From the NCBI GenBank assembly GCA_003249625.1, contig QKII01000372.1, positions 1 to 38,431 of the forward strand: a DNA stretch of 38,431 nt. The letters run 5' to 3'. Origin of the DNA: Propionivibrio sp. GTDB taxonomy: Bacteria; Pseudomonadota; Gammaproteobacteria; Burkholderiales; Rhodocyclaceae. Positions 16,626-23,057 of this stretch are shown one piece after another. A program made the position numbers and the translations under genes. The notes under the pieces were generated by a model. It saw nothing but the letters and a program-made list of their open reading frames with translations, had not been told where the DNA came from and searched no databases. Each line of letters begins with the position of its first letter. Positions within the stretch are counted from its first letter, which is position 1.

Positions 16626-17966
16626 CTACTCCTCTCCGCCGAATGCGTAGAAGTTCTCGATCGCTGCCTGGATACCGGCAGGGTCTCCCATGAATGCATC
16701 GATGTTCTCGACCGTCAGCCCCATCTCCGTTACGAACCGGTTCAGGTCCTGGCGCTTTACCCCGAGCTGGATCAGCCTCGGATAAGCATTTGCCACGGAC
16801 AAGCTCACCTCGTTGTTAAACGCTGCGACCCTTTGCCCGGGCGTACTCGTCGCGGTCGAGCTCTTTCCCGTCTGGCCCCCGAACAGGTCGGATGCCCCTC
16901 CGTCGTCAATTACCTCGCCGGTCAGCGTGTTGTGCGTTGGCGGATTCTCGTCTTCCGGCCATACCTCACCATCTTCTTCTGCGGCTTTAGCTTTAGCCTC
17001 CGCCTGCTCCCTGCCAATCTCCGCCTTCCGGTCCTCAATCTTTTTGAGCAGCGAGTGATAGGTGATGTCGGAGCGGAACTTCACGCCGATCGTTTCGGCT
17101 TCTGTCTTGAGGGCTTCAAGCTTTTCGTCTACCTTGGGCTCAGGCTCATTAGTTTTTACACTCCCCATGTTGTTGAGTGCTTCCTTGAGGTCGTCCGACT
17201 CTTCAAACCAGTCCTCAACCGAGCTCATTCCGTCACGCAGCGAGGAGTAGATTTTCCGAAGTGACAGCACATGCGCCGGACGGATCGTATCGATGCGCCG
17301 CTGGATGCGTTTCTCAAGCTGTTTTTTTGTAACCCCAATAGCCTCAAAAGCCGTAACAATCTTCTGGATCGCTGCCGGCGAGGTGTCGGCGTTGGCCGTC
17401 AGTGTGACCTCACACTGGTTTACCGCCGATTCGATTACATCCCCTGGAATAACGGACAGTATGCAGGCTCTGAGGCGACGGGCGCCATTGTTTGCAACCA
17501 TCTCGTAGACATCGCGGGGGTCTTCGATCCTGTTCCGGCCCTTACGGGTGTGGCGAACGTGTGGCACCTGGAAGACGATCTCCTTGCGAGTGTTCGTCTC
17601 AACGTCCCATGCGTATGCCATTACCGTCGATTCGCCGCCGCTCTGGTCGAGCTCGCGCATTCCGAACTGGATATTTCCCCACTGCTGGGCGACGGCCTCC
17701 GCCAGCCGGATTGACGGCCCGGTGATCTCAGTACCGCCCCTGGCGTATGAATAGAGTGCCGATTCAGCCAAAGTCGGCCGGGTGCACGCGTTGAGAATGC
17801 GGTCCATCGCCGCCACCTGATCGCGCGGGTTTGACTTCGCCAGGATCATGGCGGCCTGGACTTCTGCAATTTGCCGATGTTGGTCGCTGGCGGCAAGCGC
17901 ACCGCCGGCTGGTGCCGGGGTCATGTTTTGCTGAAACGGATTAGATACCGTAATGCTGCTCTGCAT
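16626..17966 (-). CDS. Conserved phage protein, possible recombination partner of the RecE-like nuclease
   Basis: This 446-residue protein belongs to a widespread phage family with a conserved core: AMILAKSNPRDQVAAMDRIL, ESALYSYARGGTEITGPSIR, AEAVAQQWGNIQFGM, then DPRDVYEMVANNGARRLRAC and VIPGDVIESAVNQC (about residues 35-190). The C-terminal half is charged and variable. It stands just downstream of the RecE-like exonuclease, where phages usually encode a single-strand annealing protein. A role in annealing is therefore inferred from position only. AAGGAGA precedes the ATG. Confidence 0.65.
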   Translation of the reverse strand: MQSSITVSNPFQQNMTPAPAGGALAASDQHRQIAEVQAAMILAKSNPRDQVAAMDRILNACTRPTLAESALYSYARGGTEITGPSIRLAEAVAQQWGNIQFGMRELDQSGGESTVMAYAWDVETNTRKEIVFQVPHVRHTRKGRNRIEDPRDVYEMVANNGARRLRACILSVIPGDVIESAVNQCEVTLTANADTSPAAIQKIVTAFEAIGVTKKQLEKRIQRRIDTIRPAHVLSLRKIYSSLRDGMSSVEDWFEESDDLKEALNNMGSVKTNEPEPKVDEKLEALKTEAETIGVKFRSDITYHSLLKKIEDRKAEIGREQAEAKAKAAEEDGEVWPEDENPPTHNTLTGEVIDDGGASDLFGGQTGKSSTATSTPGQRVAAFNNEVSLSVANAYPRLIQLGVKRQDLNRFVTEMGLTVENIDAFMGDPAGIQAAIENFYAFGGEE

Positions 17967-17977
17967 AGAATCTCCTT

Positions 17978-18769
17978 TTACGCTGATGCATTTTTCTTGT
18001 AGAACACGTAGCTTGGCAGCTCGATTGTCTGCACTACGTCACCGTTGGCCGTGTCAACATAAAGAGGGCGCCTATAGTTGTCGATCTCGCGCAGGATGCG
18101 GAACGCCCTGCGATATTCGTCACGCCCGAAATCCCGTGCGACATGATCAAGCTCGTAGATTCCGACCATGTACGGAGGCTTCTTTTCCACTGCGATGAAA
18201 ATGAACCTAGAAACCCGCTTCCCGGACGCTCGCATGACGTCGCAGTAGAACGGATCCTGAATGTAGTATCCGAAGTTTGCCACGGCCTTGGCGAATCCGT
18301 CAGGGCTGGCGTCCTCTGTGCTCTTAATATCGACGACGATGCCGTCTCGCTCCCGGTAGTAGTCCGGTCTGCATTTGCACGCGATCCCGTCAAGATCCGC
18401 AAAGTGTGACGATTCAGCGACACCATCGGAAAGCAAGAATTGCGCTTCTGGATGCGACAGCACGGAATCTGCTGCCCCCTTGGCGGTTTCGTAATCTTTT
18501 GCAGCCAGGACTGTCTTTCCGACGGAAGCGTCTACGAATTCGGCCCACGCCTCTTTACCAGCCTTGGTGCGACGATCAACAGCTGGTGCAACTGCAAACT
18601 CTTTTTCAAAATCGTGCGGCTCCAGGGTCAGCTTGTGGATCGCTGAGCCGATATCGAGGTTCTCTCCAGATATCTCCTGCGGATGCAGATAGCCGTAAGG
18701 GTTTTTAAGCAGGGTTTTTACCAAGCTGCTTCCAAGCGCTGAATGCGCGTGATACTCTGTATTCGTCAT
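17978..18769 (-). CDS. RecE-like exonuclease (exodeoxyribonuclease VIII type)
   Basis: This 263-residue protein matches the C-terminal nuclease domain of RecE-like enzymes. Visible motifs are LDIGSAIHKLTLEP (residues 38-51), CKCRPDYYRERDG with Asp136, IVVDIKST with Asp147 and Lys149, and YYIQDPFYCDV with Gln171 and Tyr175, the PD-(D/E)XK and QXXXY sets. It should degrade one strand of double-stranded DNA ends to start recombination. At 263 residues it has the nuclease domain only. The start overlaps the preceding small gene as ATGA. Confidence 0.8.
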   Translation of the reverse strand: MTNTEYHAHSALGSSLVKTLLKNPYGYLHPQEISGENLDIGSAIHKLTLEPHDFEKEFAVAPAVDRRTKAGKEAWAEFVDASVGKTVLAAKDYETAKGAADSVLSHPEAQFLLSDGVAESSHFADLDGIACKCRPDYYRERDGIVVDIKSTEDASPDGFAKAVANFGYYIQDPFYCDVMRASGKRVSRFIFIAVEKKPPYMVGIYELDHVARDFGRDEYRRAFRILREIDNYRRPLYVDTANGDVVQTIELPSYVFYKKNASA

Positions 18770-18903
18770 CTTCCGTCTCCTTTATACCAGCGCCTGGCCT
18801 TGTCCCAGCGCTTCTCACGGGTGCGGTAGAGGTAGACGTCAGCCGCAACCCAGCCAATGGCCATTCCGCCAACAATGCAACCCGCTATTACGATCCAGTT
18901 CAT
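18766..18903 (-). CDS. Small membrane protein
   Basis: This 45-residue protein begins with one hydrophobic helix (MNWIVIAGCIVGGMAIGWVA) and continues with a strongly basic tail (TREKRWDKARRWYKG). It is a single-span membrane protein by appearance. It has an AAAGGA site 6 bases upstream, follows the previous gene as TGATG and overlaps the exonuclease start as ATGA, so it is tightly coupled to the operon. Function unknown. Confidence 0.65.
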   Translation of the reverse strand: MNWIVIAGCIVGGMAIGWVAADVYLYRTREKRWDKARRWYKGDGR

Positions 18904-19070
18904 CACAAAATCCTTTCGGCCAGTTCGGCCAGTTTATGTTCGATGTTGTCTAGCCATTTGTTGAGGCAGTTAAGACAGTTCTTCATGATTTTTCCCAGAT
19001 GGGTAACAACCAATCTGGCGACCTCCTCATTCGCTCCCATTGCTTTTGCATAGTCAATATACTGCATCAT
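18903..19070 (-). CDS. Small helical protein
   Basis: This 55-residue protein is predicted to be helical throughout (YIDYAKAMGANEEVARLVV, then LDNIEHKLAELAERIL, a short amphipathic coil) and has a CLNC pair. ATG at 19070 is preferred because an AGGAAGG site lies 5 bases upstream; a further upstream in-frame start lacks such a site. Family unknown. Confidence 0.55.
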   Translation of the reverse strand: MMQYIDYAKAMGANEEVARLVVTHLGKIMKNCLNCLNKWLDNIEHKLAELAERIL

Positions 19071-19299
19071 TCCAACCTTCCTGGTTCGTAGTCCCACTCC
19101 CAGCTCCCCCCTCGGTAGAGGAGGTCGTTGGTGACGTCGGAGAGCTTGTGCTTGATTCTGAGCCCTCTTCTTTCATCAGGGCTGACAACTCTTCCTTCGC
19201 TTCTCTGGGCTGCTTGTTGTGAGCCCTGTTTCTTTCCGCGTGGCCGATCGGATATTCGCCCTTGATCGCGGCCGTTACTATTCTTGATGCATGGCACAT
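19054..19299 (-). CDS. Hypothetical protein with a possible frame change near its end
   Basis: This 81-residue reading starts at an ATG with an ideal AGGAG site 5 bases upstream and begins CHASRIVTAAIKGEYPIGHA, which looks like real coding sequence. Its last 30 residues, however, are low-complexity Ser/Thr/Pro. In the -1 frame the same DNA (to 19067) reads LSDVTNDLLYRGGSWEWDYE, which looks more like protein. Either a -1 shift or a base error joins the two frames, or two genes overlap. Function unknown. Confidence 0.5.
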   Translation of the reverse strand: MCHASRIVTAAIKGEYPIGHAERNRAHNKQPREAKEELSALMKEEGSESSTSSPTSPTTSSTEGGAGSGTTNQEGWNDAVY

Positions 19300-19300
19300 T

Positions 19301-19423
19301 TCATCTCCTAACCAGCATGGCCTTACCGCCTTCAGCATGGATTTTGCAGAACAATCTCTGCGCCTCTTTCCTGTTTGTTGTCTGAGTTGTTGAGCCGTTT
19401 TGCTCATAGACTGTGTAGATCAT
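19301..19423 (-). CDS. Small hypothetical protein, first gene of the leftward operon
   Basis: This 40-residue protein (MIYTVYEQNGSTTQTTNRKE, then a short helix and a basic end) has an AGAGGAAAAG site directly upstream and ends one base before the next start. Its beta-hairpin-then-helix look is common in tiny phage proteins. Function unknown. Confidence 0.5.
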   Translation of the reverse strand: MIYTVYEQNGSTTQTTNRKEAQRLFCKIHAEGGKAMLVRR

Positions 19424-19555
19424 TGCTTTTCCTCTCTTCAATTCCAAAACAATGCGCGTCGCCCCGTTTCATCTCTGCGTGCGACCGATGATCAGTGTCC
19501 CGCTGTATTCCGCATTGCTTGGATGGACCCGGCCGATTGCTCAACCAGTAAAACC

Positions 19556-19571
19556 ATTGTACGCCAACAAT
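19556..19571. promoter_or_regulatory. Operator-like inverted repeat 1
   Basis: ATTGT and ACAAT arms flank a 6-base spacer. The left side shares ATTGTACG with the opposite strand of the second repeat at 19643-19657. It may bind the helix-turn-helix protein encoded next to it, but this is inference. Confidence 0.3.
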
Positions 19572-19642
19572 CCTTAGACAAATATTAAAAGTTACACGAA
19601 ACAGTAAATAAGTTTTTCATAATGATTAAGCTATTATTTATT

Positions 19643-19657
19643 TTGTAAATCGTACAA
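19643..19657. promoter_or_regulatory. Operator-like inverted repeat 2
   Basis: TTGTA and TACAA arms flank a 5-base spacer, about 30 bp upstream of the first rightward gene. It resembles repeat 1 in its TTGTAC half-site, as expected for two operators of one regulator. Confidence 0.35.
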
Positions 19658-19687
19658 TTTGAGAACAGAACATTAAAGGGGGTATCT

Positions 19688-19876
19688 GTGGTACATCTGG
19701 AAGAGAAGAGAGAAGACATTATCAAGTTCTATAATATGGGAATGTCTATCAATAAACTGGCGAAGCATTTCAAGTGCTCGTCTCCTACCATGTCGAAGCA
19801 TCTTGCAGCGTGGGGAGTTCGTGAAATTCAGAGAGTTAACAACATGATTAAAGAATGTGAGGAGACGGAAAAATGA
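19688..19876 (+). CDS. Small helix-turn-helix DNA-binding protein
   Basis: This 62-residue protein has one helix-turn-helix: IIKFYNMGMSINKLAKHFKC, then SSPTMSKHLAAWGV (about residues 11-44), of the resolvase or homeodomain-like type. It is the first gene of the rightward early operon and may regulate it by binding the repeats just upstream. It starts with GTG after AAAGGGGG. The gene is AT-rich. No larger repressor was found in the window, so this is the best candidate for an early regulator. Confidence 0.65.
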   Translation: MVHLEEKREDIIKFYNMGMSINKLAKHFKCSSPTMSKHLAAWGVREIQRVNNMIKECEETEK

Positions 19877-20430
19877 CAACGACACTGAACAAAATAAAAG
19901 AACACTCCCCATGCAAAGAAGGCTGGGAAACCCTACTTCGGTCTCTCGGGAAGACAAAAGCGGATGACGAACCACTGAAAATCTCACACATCGTTGAATC
20001 CAACGGGGTACAAGACGCTACCTGGTGCCTGAGGGCCGTAGAAGGCCACGACCGCGAAATAAGACTTTTCGCTGTTTGGTGTGCAAGACAGGTGCAGCAT
20101 CTCATGACAGATAAAAGGAGCCTCGAAGCGCTGGCTGTTGCGGAGAGGTTCGCTGACGGCGCCGCTACCGAAGCGGAGCTCTATGACGCACAGGCCGCAG
20201 CACAGGCCGCAGTACGGGACGCAGCACAGGCCGCAGTACGGGACGCAGCATGGAGCGCAGCGGACGCAGCATGGAGCGCAGCACGGAGCGCAGCACGGAG
20301 CGCAGCGGACGCAGCATGGAGCGCAGCACGGAGCGCAGCACGGAGCGCAGCGGACGCAGCATGGGACGCAGCATGGGACGCACAAAAGCGAAAGCTGCTT
20401 GAAATTTGTGAGGAGGCGGTGAGAGCATGA
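19873..20430 (+). CDS. Alanine-rich repeat protein
   Basis: This 185-residue protein has an ordinary N-terminal half (HSPCKEGWETLLRSLGK; TWCLRAVEGHDREIRLFAVW) and a C-terminal half of Ala-rich repeats (AAWSAARSAARSAAD) ending with AQKRKLLEIC. Similar Ala-rich helical proteins with a KRKLLEIC-type tail are found in many phages, with no known role. The repeats would make a long helix. The DNA behind them includes a perfect 45-bp tandem duplication. It overlaps the genes on both sides by 4 bp. Confidence 0.7.
   Translation: MTTTLNKIKEHSPCKEGWETLLRSLGKTKADDEPLKISHIVESNGVQDATWCLRAVEGHDREIRLFAVWCARQVQHLMTDKRSLEALAVAERFADGAATEAELYDAQAAAQAAVRDAAQAAVRDAAWSAADAAWSAARSAARSAADAAWSAARSAARSAADAAWDAAWDAQKRKLLEICEEAVRA
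20263..20352 (+). repeat. 45-bp perfect tandem repeat, two copies
   Basis: Copies at 20263-20307 and 20308-20352 are identical and encode the 15 residues DAAWSAARSAARSAA twice. Shorter related units (about 12 bp, GCAGCACGGAGC-type) lie on both sides. Such repeats change copy number easily by slippage or recombination. Confidence 0.85.
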
Positions 20431-21233
20431 AGCGCGTCTATCTAGTCAGCGTTTCAGGCGGCAAGGACTCGGCTGTGACATGGGCATGGATGGAGAAGCA
20501 CTACGCAAACAAGGGTGAAATCGTCCCCTACTTCGCCGATACCGGGTGGGAACATCCGCTGACATACGACTATCTCGACTACCTCGAAGAGTTTTTCGGC
20601 AAGAAGATTCGCCGGATCAAGAGCGAGCAATACGTCGGGTTCGAGGACATGTGCATCAAAAAGAAAATGATCCCGAACCGGGTAAAGCGTTTCTGTACCC
20701 AAAAACTGAAACTACTTCCATCTCAGGCGTTTATAAAAAGCTGGTTTGCCAAAGGTTACACGGTTGTAAATGTGACAGGGGTTAGAAGGGATGAGAGTGC
20801 GAAACGAAGCGGTGAGCAGCGCTGGAAATTTTCTTTTTTCTCCGGCGCGTCAGATGTTACAAAAACCAACATCAAAAACGGTATTGGCTGCATCGTGTTC
20901 CAGCCGATTGTCTACTGGTCGGTGCATGACGTCTACGCCTACGCGGATCAGGTAGGAGTCAAGCTCAACCCGCTCTACTACATGGGCTTCTCCCGCGTAG
21001 GATGCTACCCATGCATCAACGCCAACGTCGGCGAGATTGGCCTTCTCGACGCCGAGCGCGTGCAGCGCATCAAAGAGCTCGAAGATGCGGTCAGTGATGC
21101 GTCTGGGAAAAAAGTTGTTTTTTGGCATCAAAGCGGAACGCCGGTCAGCATTGAAAAACATCAAAAAAAATACGCCTACAACACCCTGGGCCTAGACCTT
21201 GGGTGTATCAATCACTTAGGAAAATGCGAATGA
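20427..21233 (+). CDS. PAPS reductase / DndC-like adenylyl-activating enzyme
   Basis: This 268-residue protein has the PP-loop SGGKDS at residues 10-15, a following FADTGWEHP, KRFCTQKLK at about residues 88-96, GVRRDESAKR, and the pair CYPC at about residues 193-196 with a further Cys near the end. It belongs to the phosphoadenosine phosphosulfate reductase-like superfamily. Cellular members reduce activated sulfate; DndC members are needed for DNA phosphorothioation. The four-Cys layout could hold an iron-sulfur cluster. Its substrate in this phage is unknown. Confidence 0.75.
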   Translation: MKRVYLVSVSGGKDSAVTWAWMEKHYANKGEIVPYFADTGWEHPLTYDYLDYLEEFFGKKIRRIKSEQYVGFEDMCIKKKMIPNRVKRFCTQKLKLLPSQAFIKSWFAKGYTVVNVTGVRRDESAKRSGEQRWKFSFFSGASDVTKTNIKNGIGCIVFQPIVYWSVHDVYAYADQVGVKLNPLYYMGFSRVGCYPCINANVGEIGLLDAERVQRIKELEDAVSDASGKKVVFWHQSGTPVSIEKHQKKYAYNTLGLDLGCINHLGKCE

Positions 21234-21325
21234 CTCGGCAGCCAATAAAAGCCTCCGAAATCATGGAGATCATCATCGAGCGGCACCAGGTGAGAATTAT
21301 GAGCCACCGGTTCCGACTTGGTTAA
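21230..21325 (+). CDS. Micro-ORF after the PAPS reductase-like gene
   Basis: This 31-residue reading (MTRQPIKASEIMEIIIERHQ and a basic end) overlaps the preceding stop as ATGA and ends 24 bases before the next gene. It looks like a small helical phage protein, but it is short and has no recognised family. Confidence 0.35.
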   Translation: MTRQPIKASEIMEIIIERHQVRIMSHRFRLG

Positions 21326-21349
21326 TATTATCAAAGCTGAGGAGCAGCA

Positions 21350-21562
21350 ATGAAACTCAAAGACGTAAAACCAGGGGAAGAAGTATTCGTAACCACATGC
21401 TCACGCTTAGCTCCTCCTGAAGCCAGTGCACTTGTCGGCCACTGCTGTAAAGTATTGAGCATTTACGGCCATGTTGTTGTTTTGGAAGCCCCCGACAAAA
21501 GTGGGGAGTGGGGCTTTCTTGCAAGCGACCTTGAAGAGCTTCGATATCCGAAGGAGTGGTAA
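21350..21562 (+). CDS. Small hypothetical protein
   Basis: This 70-residue protein is a likely small beta barrel (VKPGEEVFVTTCSRLA, then VLSIYGHVVVLEAPDK, WGFLASDLEEL). It has a GAGGAG site upstream. It is followed by the sigma-like micro-protein with a one-base overlap (TAATG). Function unknown. Confidence 0.6.
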   Translation: MKLKDVKPGEEVFVTTCSRLAPPEASALVGHCCKVLSIYGHVVVLEAPDKSGEWGFLASDLEELRYPKEW

Positions 21563-21708
21563 TGACATTTGCAGAAATAGGTAAAGTTCTCGGCATTACC
21601 GCGACAAGAGTTAAGCAGATCGAAAAGTCCGCTATGGAGAAGATCCGCATGACTATGAAAGAGCGCGGGTTGACTTTTGATTATTGGGAGGTTGATTATG
21701 ACTTATGA
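21562..21708 (+). CDS. Sigma-70 region 4-like micro-protein
   Basis: This 48-residue protein is little more than one helix-turn-helix: TFAEIGKVLGITATRVKQIE, then KSAMEKIR, the pattern of sigma-70 region 4, which contacts -35 elements. Such a short protein could bind promoters or RNA polymerase and redirect early transcription. AAGGAG lies 6 bases upstream. It ends 11 bases inside the helicase gene. Confidence 0.65.
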   Translation: MTFAEIGKVLGITATRVKQIEKSAMEKIRMTMKERGLTFDYWEVDYDL

Positions 21709-23053
21709 TGAATTCATACAAAGAAAAAGGCACGAAAGTGCTGAATTCGGATTTAGCCCCGTTTTTATCCCGGATTGCTCTTTTGATTTTCAACAGCATA
21801 TCATAGATAATGCAGTCAGAAAAGGTCGCATGGGCATATTTGCAGATACAGGACTTGGAAAAACACTTATTCAAATTTCAATCGCTCAAAACATGATTCA
21901 GAAAACAAATGGGAAGGTTCTTATTTTGACACCTCTTGCAGTTGCTTTTCAATTTATCGACGAAGCAGAAAAAATAGGTGTAGATGATATTGAATATTCC
22001 AAAGATGGAAAGCATTCAAAAAAGATTGTCATTTGTAATTATGAGCGTTTGCATCATTTTGATAGTAAAGACTTTCAATGTGTTATTCTGGACGAAAGTT
22101 CAATTTTGAAAAACTTCAATGGGCAAATCAAAAATAAGATTACATCGTTTATCAAAAAAGTTCCATATCGATATCTTGCAACCGCTACACCTTCGCCTAA
22201 TGATTTTATCGAATTAGGTACGAGTAGCGAGGCATTGGGGTATATGGGATACACGGATATGCTGACAAAGTTTTTCCGAAATAACCAGAATAGCGTTGAT
22301 AATAATAACCGTAACATCGGTGAAAAATTCTATCTCAAACCGCATGCGGAACAAGCATTTTTCCAATGGGTTAATACATGGTCAATGATGATCAAAAAAC
22401 CTTCTGATATTGGCTTTTCAGACGAAAGATATGCTTTGCCTGAACTTATTACTAATAGCCATGTGGTAAAAAACAATTCGCTTTTCGGTAATGGAAAATT
22501 ATTTATTACGGAAGCAAAAACAATGCCTGAAATACGGGAAGAACAGAAGCAGACCGAAAAGGAAAGATGCGAAGAAGCTGTTTCACTTGCAAGCGGAAAG
22601 ACGTCCGTATACTGGTGTAATACAAACAATGAAAGTTCATTGCTCAAAGAAATGGATTGCGATGCGGTAGAAATCATTGGCAGCCAAAGCATAGAGCAGA
22701 AGGAGGAAACATTACGAGCATTCGCTCATGGGGATATTAAAAGAATCATCACAAAGGCAAAGATGACAGGGATGGGCCTGAATTGGCAACACTGCAACCA
22801 CTCCGTATTTTTTCCGACATGGAGTTACGAACAATACTATCAAGCAGTAAGACGCTTTTGGCGTTTCGGTCAGACAAAAGACGTGACGATTGATCTTGTT
22901 ATTTCGGAAGGGCAAACAAGGGTGATGAAAGCCCTGCAAGAGAAAACACAAAAGGCACAGGAACTATACGCAAATCTTGTTAAAAATGTGAATTGTGAAT
23001 ATATAGAAACAAAAAATTCCGATCTTAAAAAGATCGAATTGCCAAAATTCTAA
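21698..23053 (+). CDS. SNF2/DEAD-type helicase
   Basis: This 451-residue superfamily 2 protein has Walker A TGLGKT at residues 51-56, VILDESSILKN (motif II) near residue 130, TATPSPNDF (motif III) near residue 165 and the C-terminal motif VI-like QAVRRFWRFGQ at about residues 381-391. ATG at 21698 follows GGGAGG; an upstream TTG is less likely. The gene is AT-rich compared with most of the phage, as is the methyltransferase after it, which suggests that the pair was acquired together. No nuclease domain is seen. Substrate unknown. Confidence 0.8.
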   Translation: MTYDEFIQRKRHESAEFGFSPVFIPDCSFDFQQHIIDNAVRKGRMGIFADTGLGKTLIQISIAQNMIQKTNGKVLILTPLAVAFQFIDEAEKIGVDDIEYSKDGKHSKKIVICNYERLHHFDSKDFQCVILDESSILKNFNGQIKNKITSFIKKVPYRYLATATPSPNDFIELGTSSEALGYMGYTDMLTKFFRNNQNSVDNNNRNIGEKFYLKPHAEQAFFQWVNTWSMMIKKPSDIGFSDERYALPELITNSHVVKNNSLFGNGKLFITEAKTMPEIREEQKQTEKERCEEAVSLASGKTSVYWCNTNNESSLLKEMDCDAVEIIGSQSIEQKEETLRAFAHGDIKRIITKAKMTGMGLNWQHCNHSVFFPTWSYEQYYQAVRRFWRFGQTKDVTIDLVISEGQTRVMKALQEKTQKAQELYANLVKNVNCEYIETKNSDLKKIELPKF

Positions 23054-23057
23054 GGAA

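Larger units (their letters stand above)
19424..19687. promoter_or_regulatory. Divergent intergenic region, probable early control region
   Basis: This 264-bp region separates the leftward recombination operon from the rightward early genes and is very AT-rich in its right half (19565-19680). It must hold promoters for both directions, but no pair of consensus -35 and -10 boxes stands out. It contains two inverted repeats with TTGT/ACAA arms, listed separately. A 22-codon reading on the - strand here has no convincing ribosome site and is not called. Confidence 0.6.

Noticed and set aside
16626..17966. Firm call as RecT or Erf annealing protein
   Set aside because: No RecT, Erf or Redβ signature is recognised by eye; only its place beside the exonuclease suggests the role.
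20263..20352. CRISPR-like array
   Set aside because: Repeats are directly adjacent without unique spacers and continue in a protein frame.
19980..20430. Cys/Pro-rich and Gln/His-rich readings over the Ala-rich repeats
   Set aside because: They are other frames of the same tandem repeat; the Ala-rich frame has a start, ribosome site and overlaps with both neighbours.
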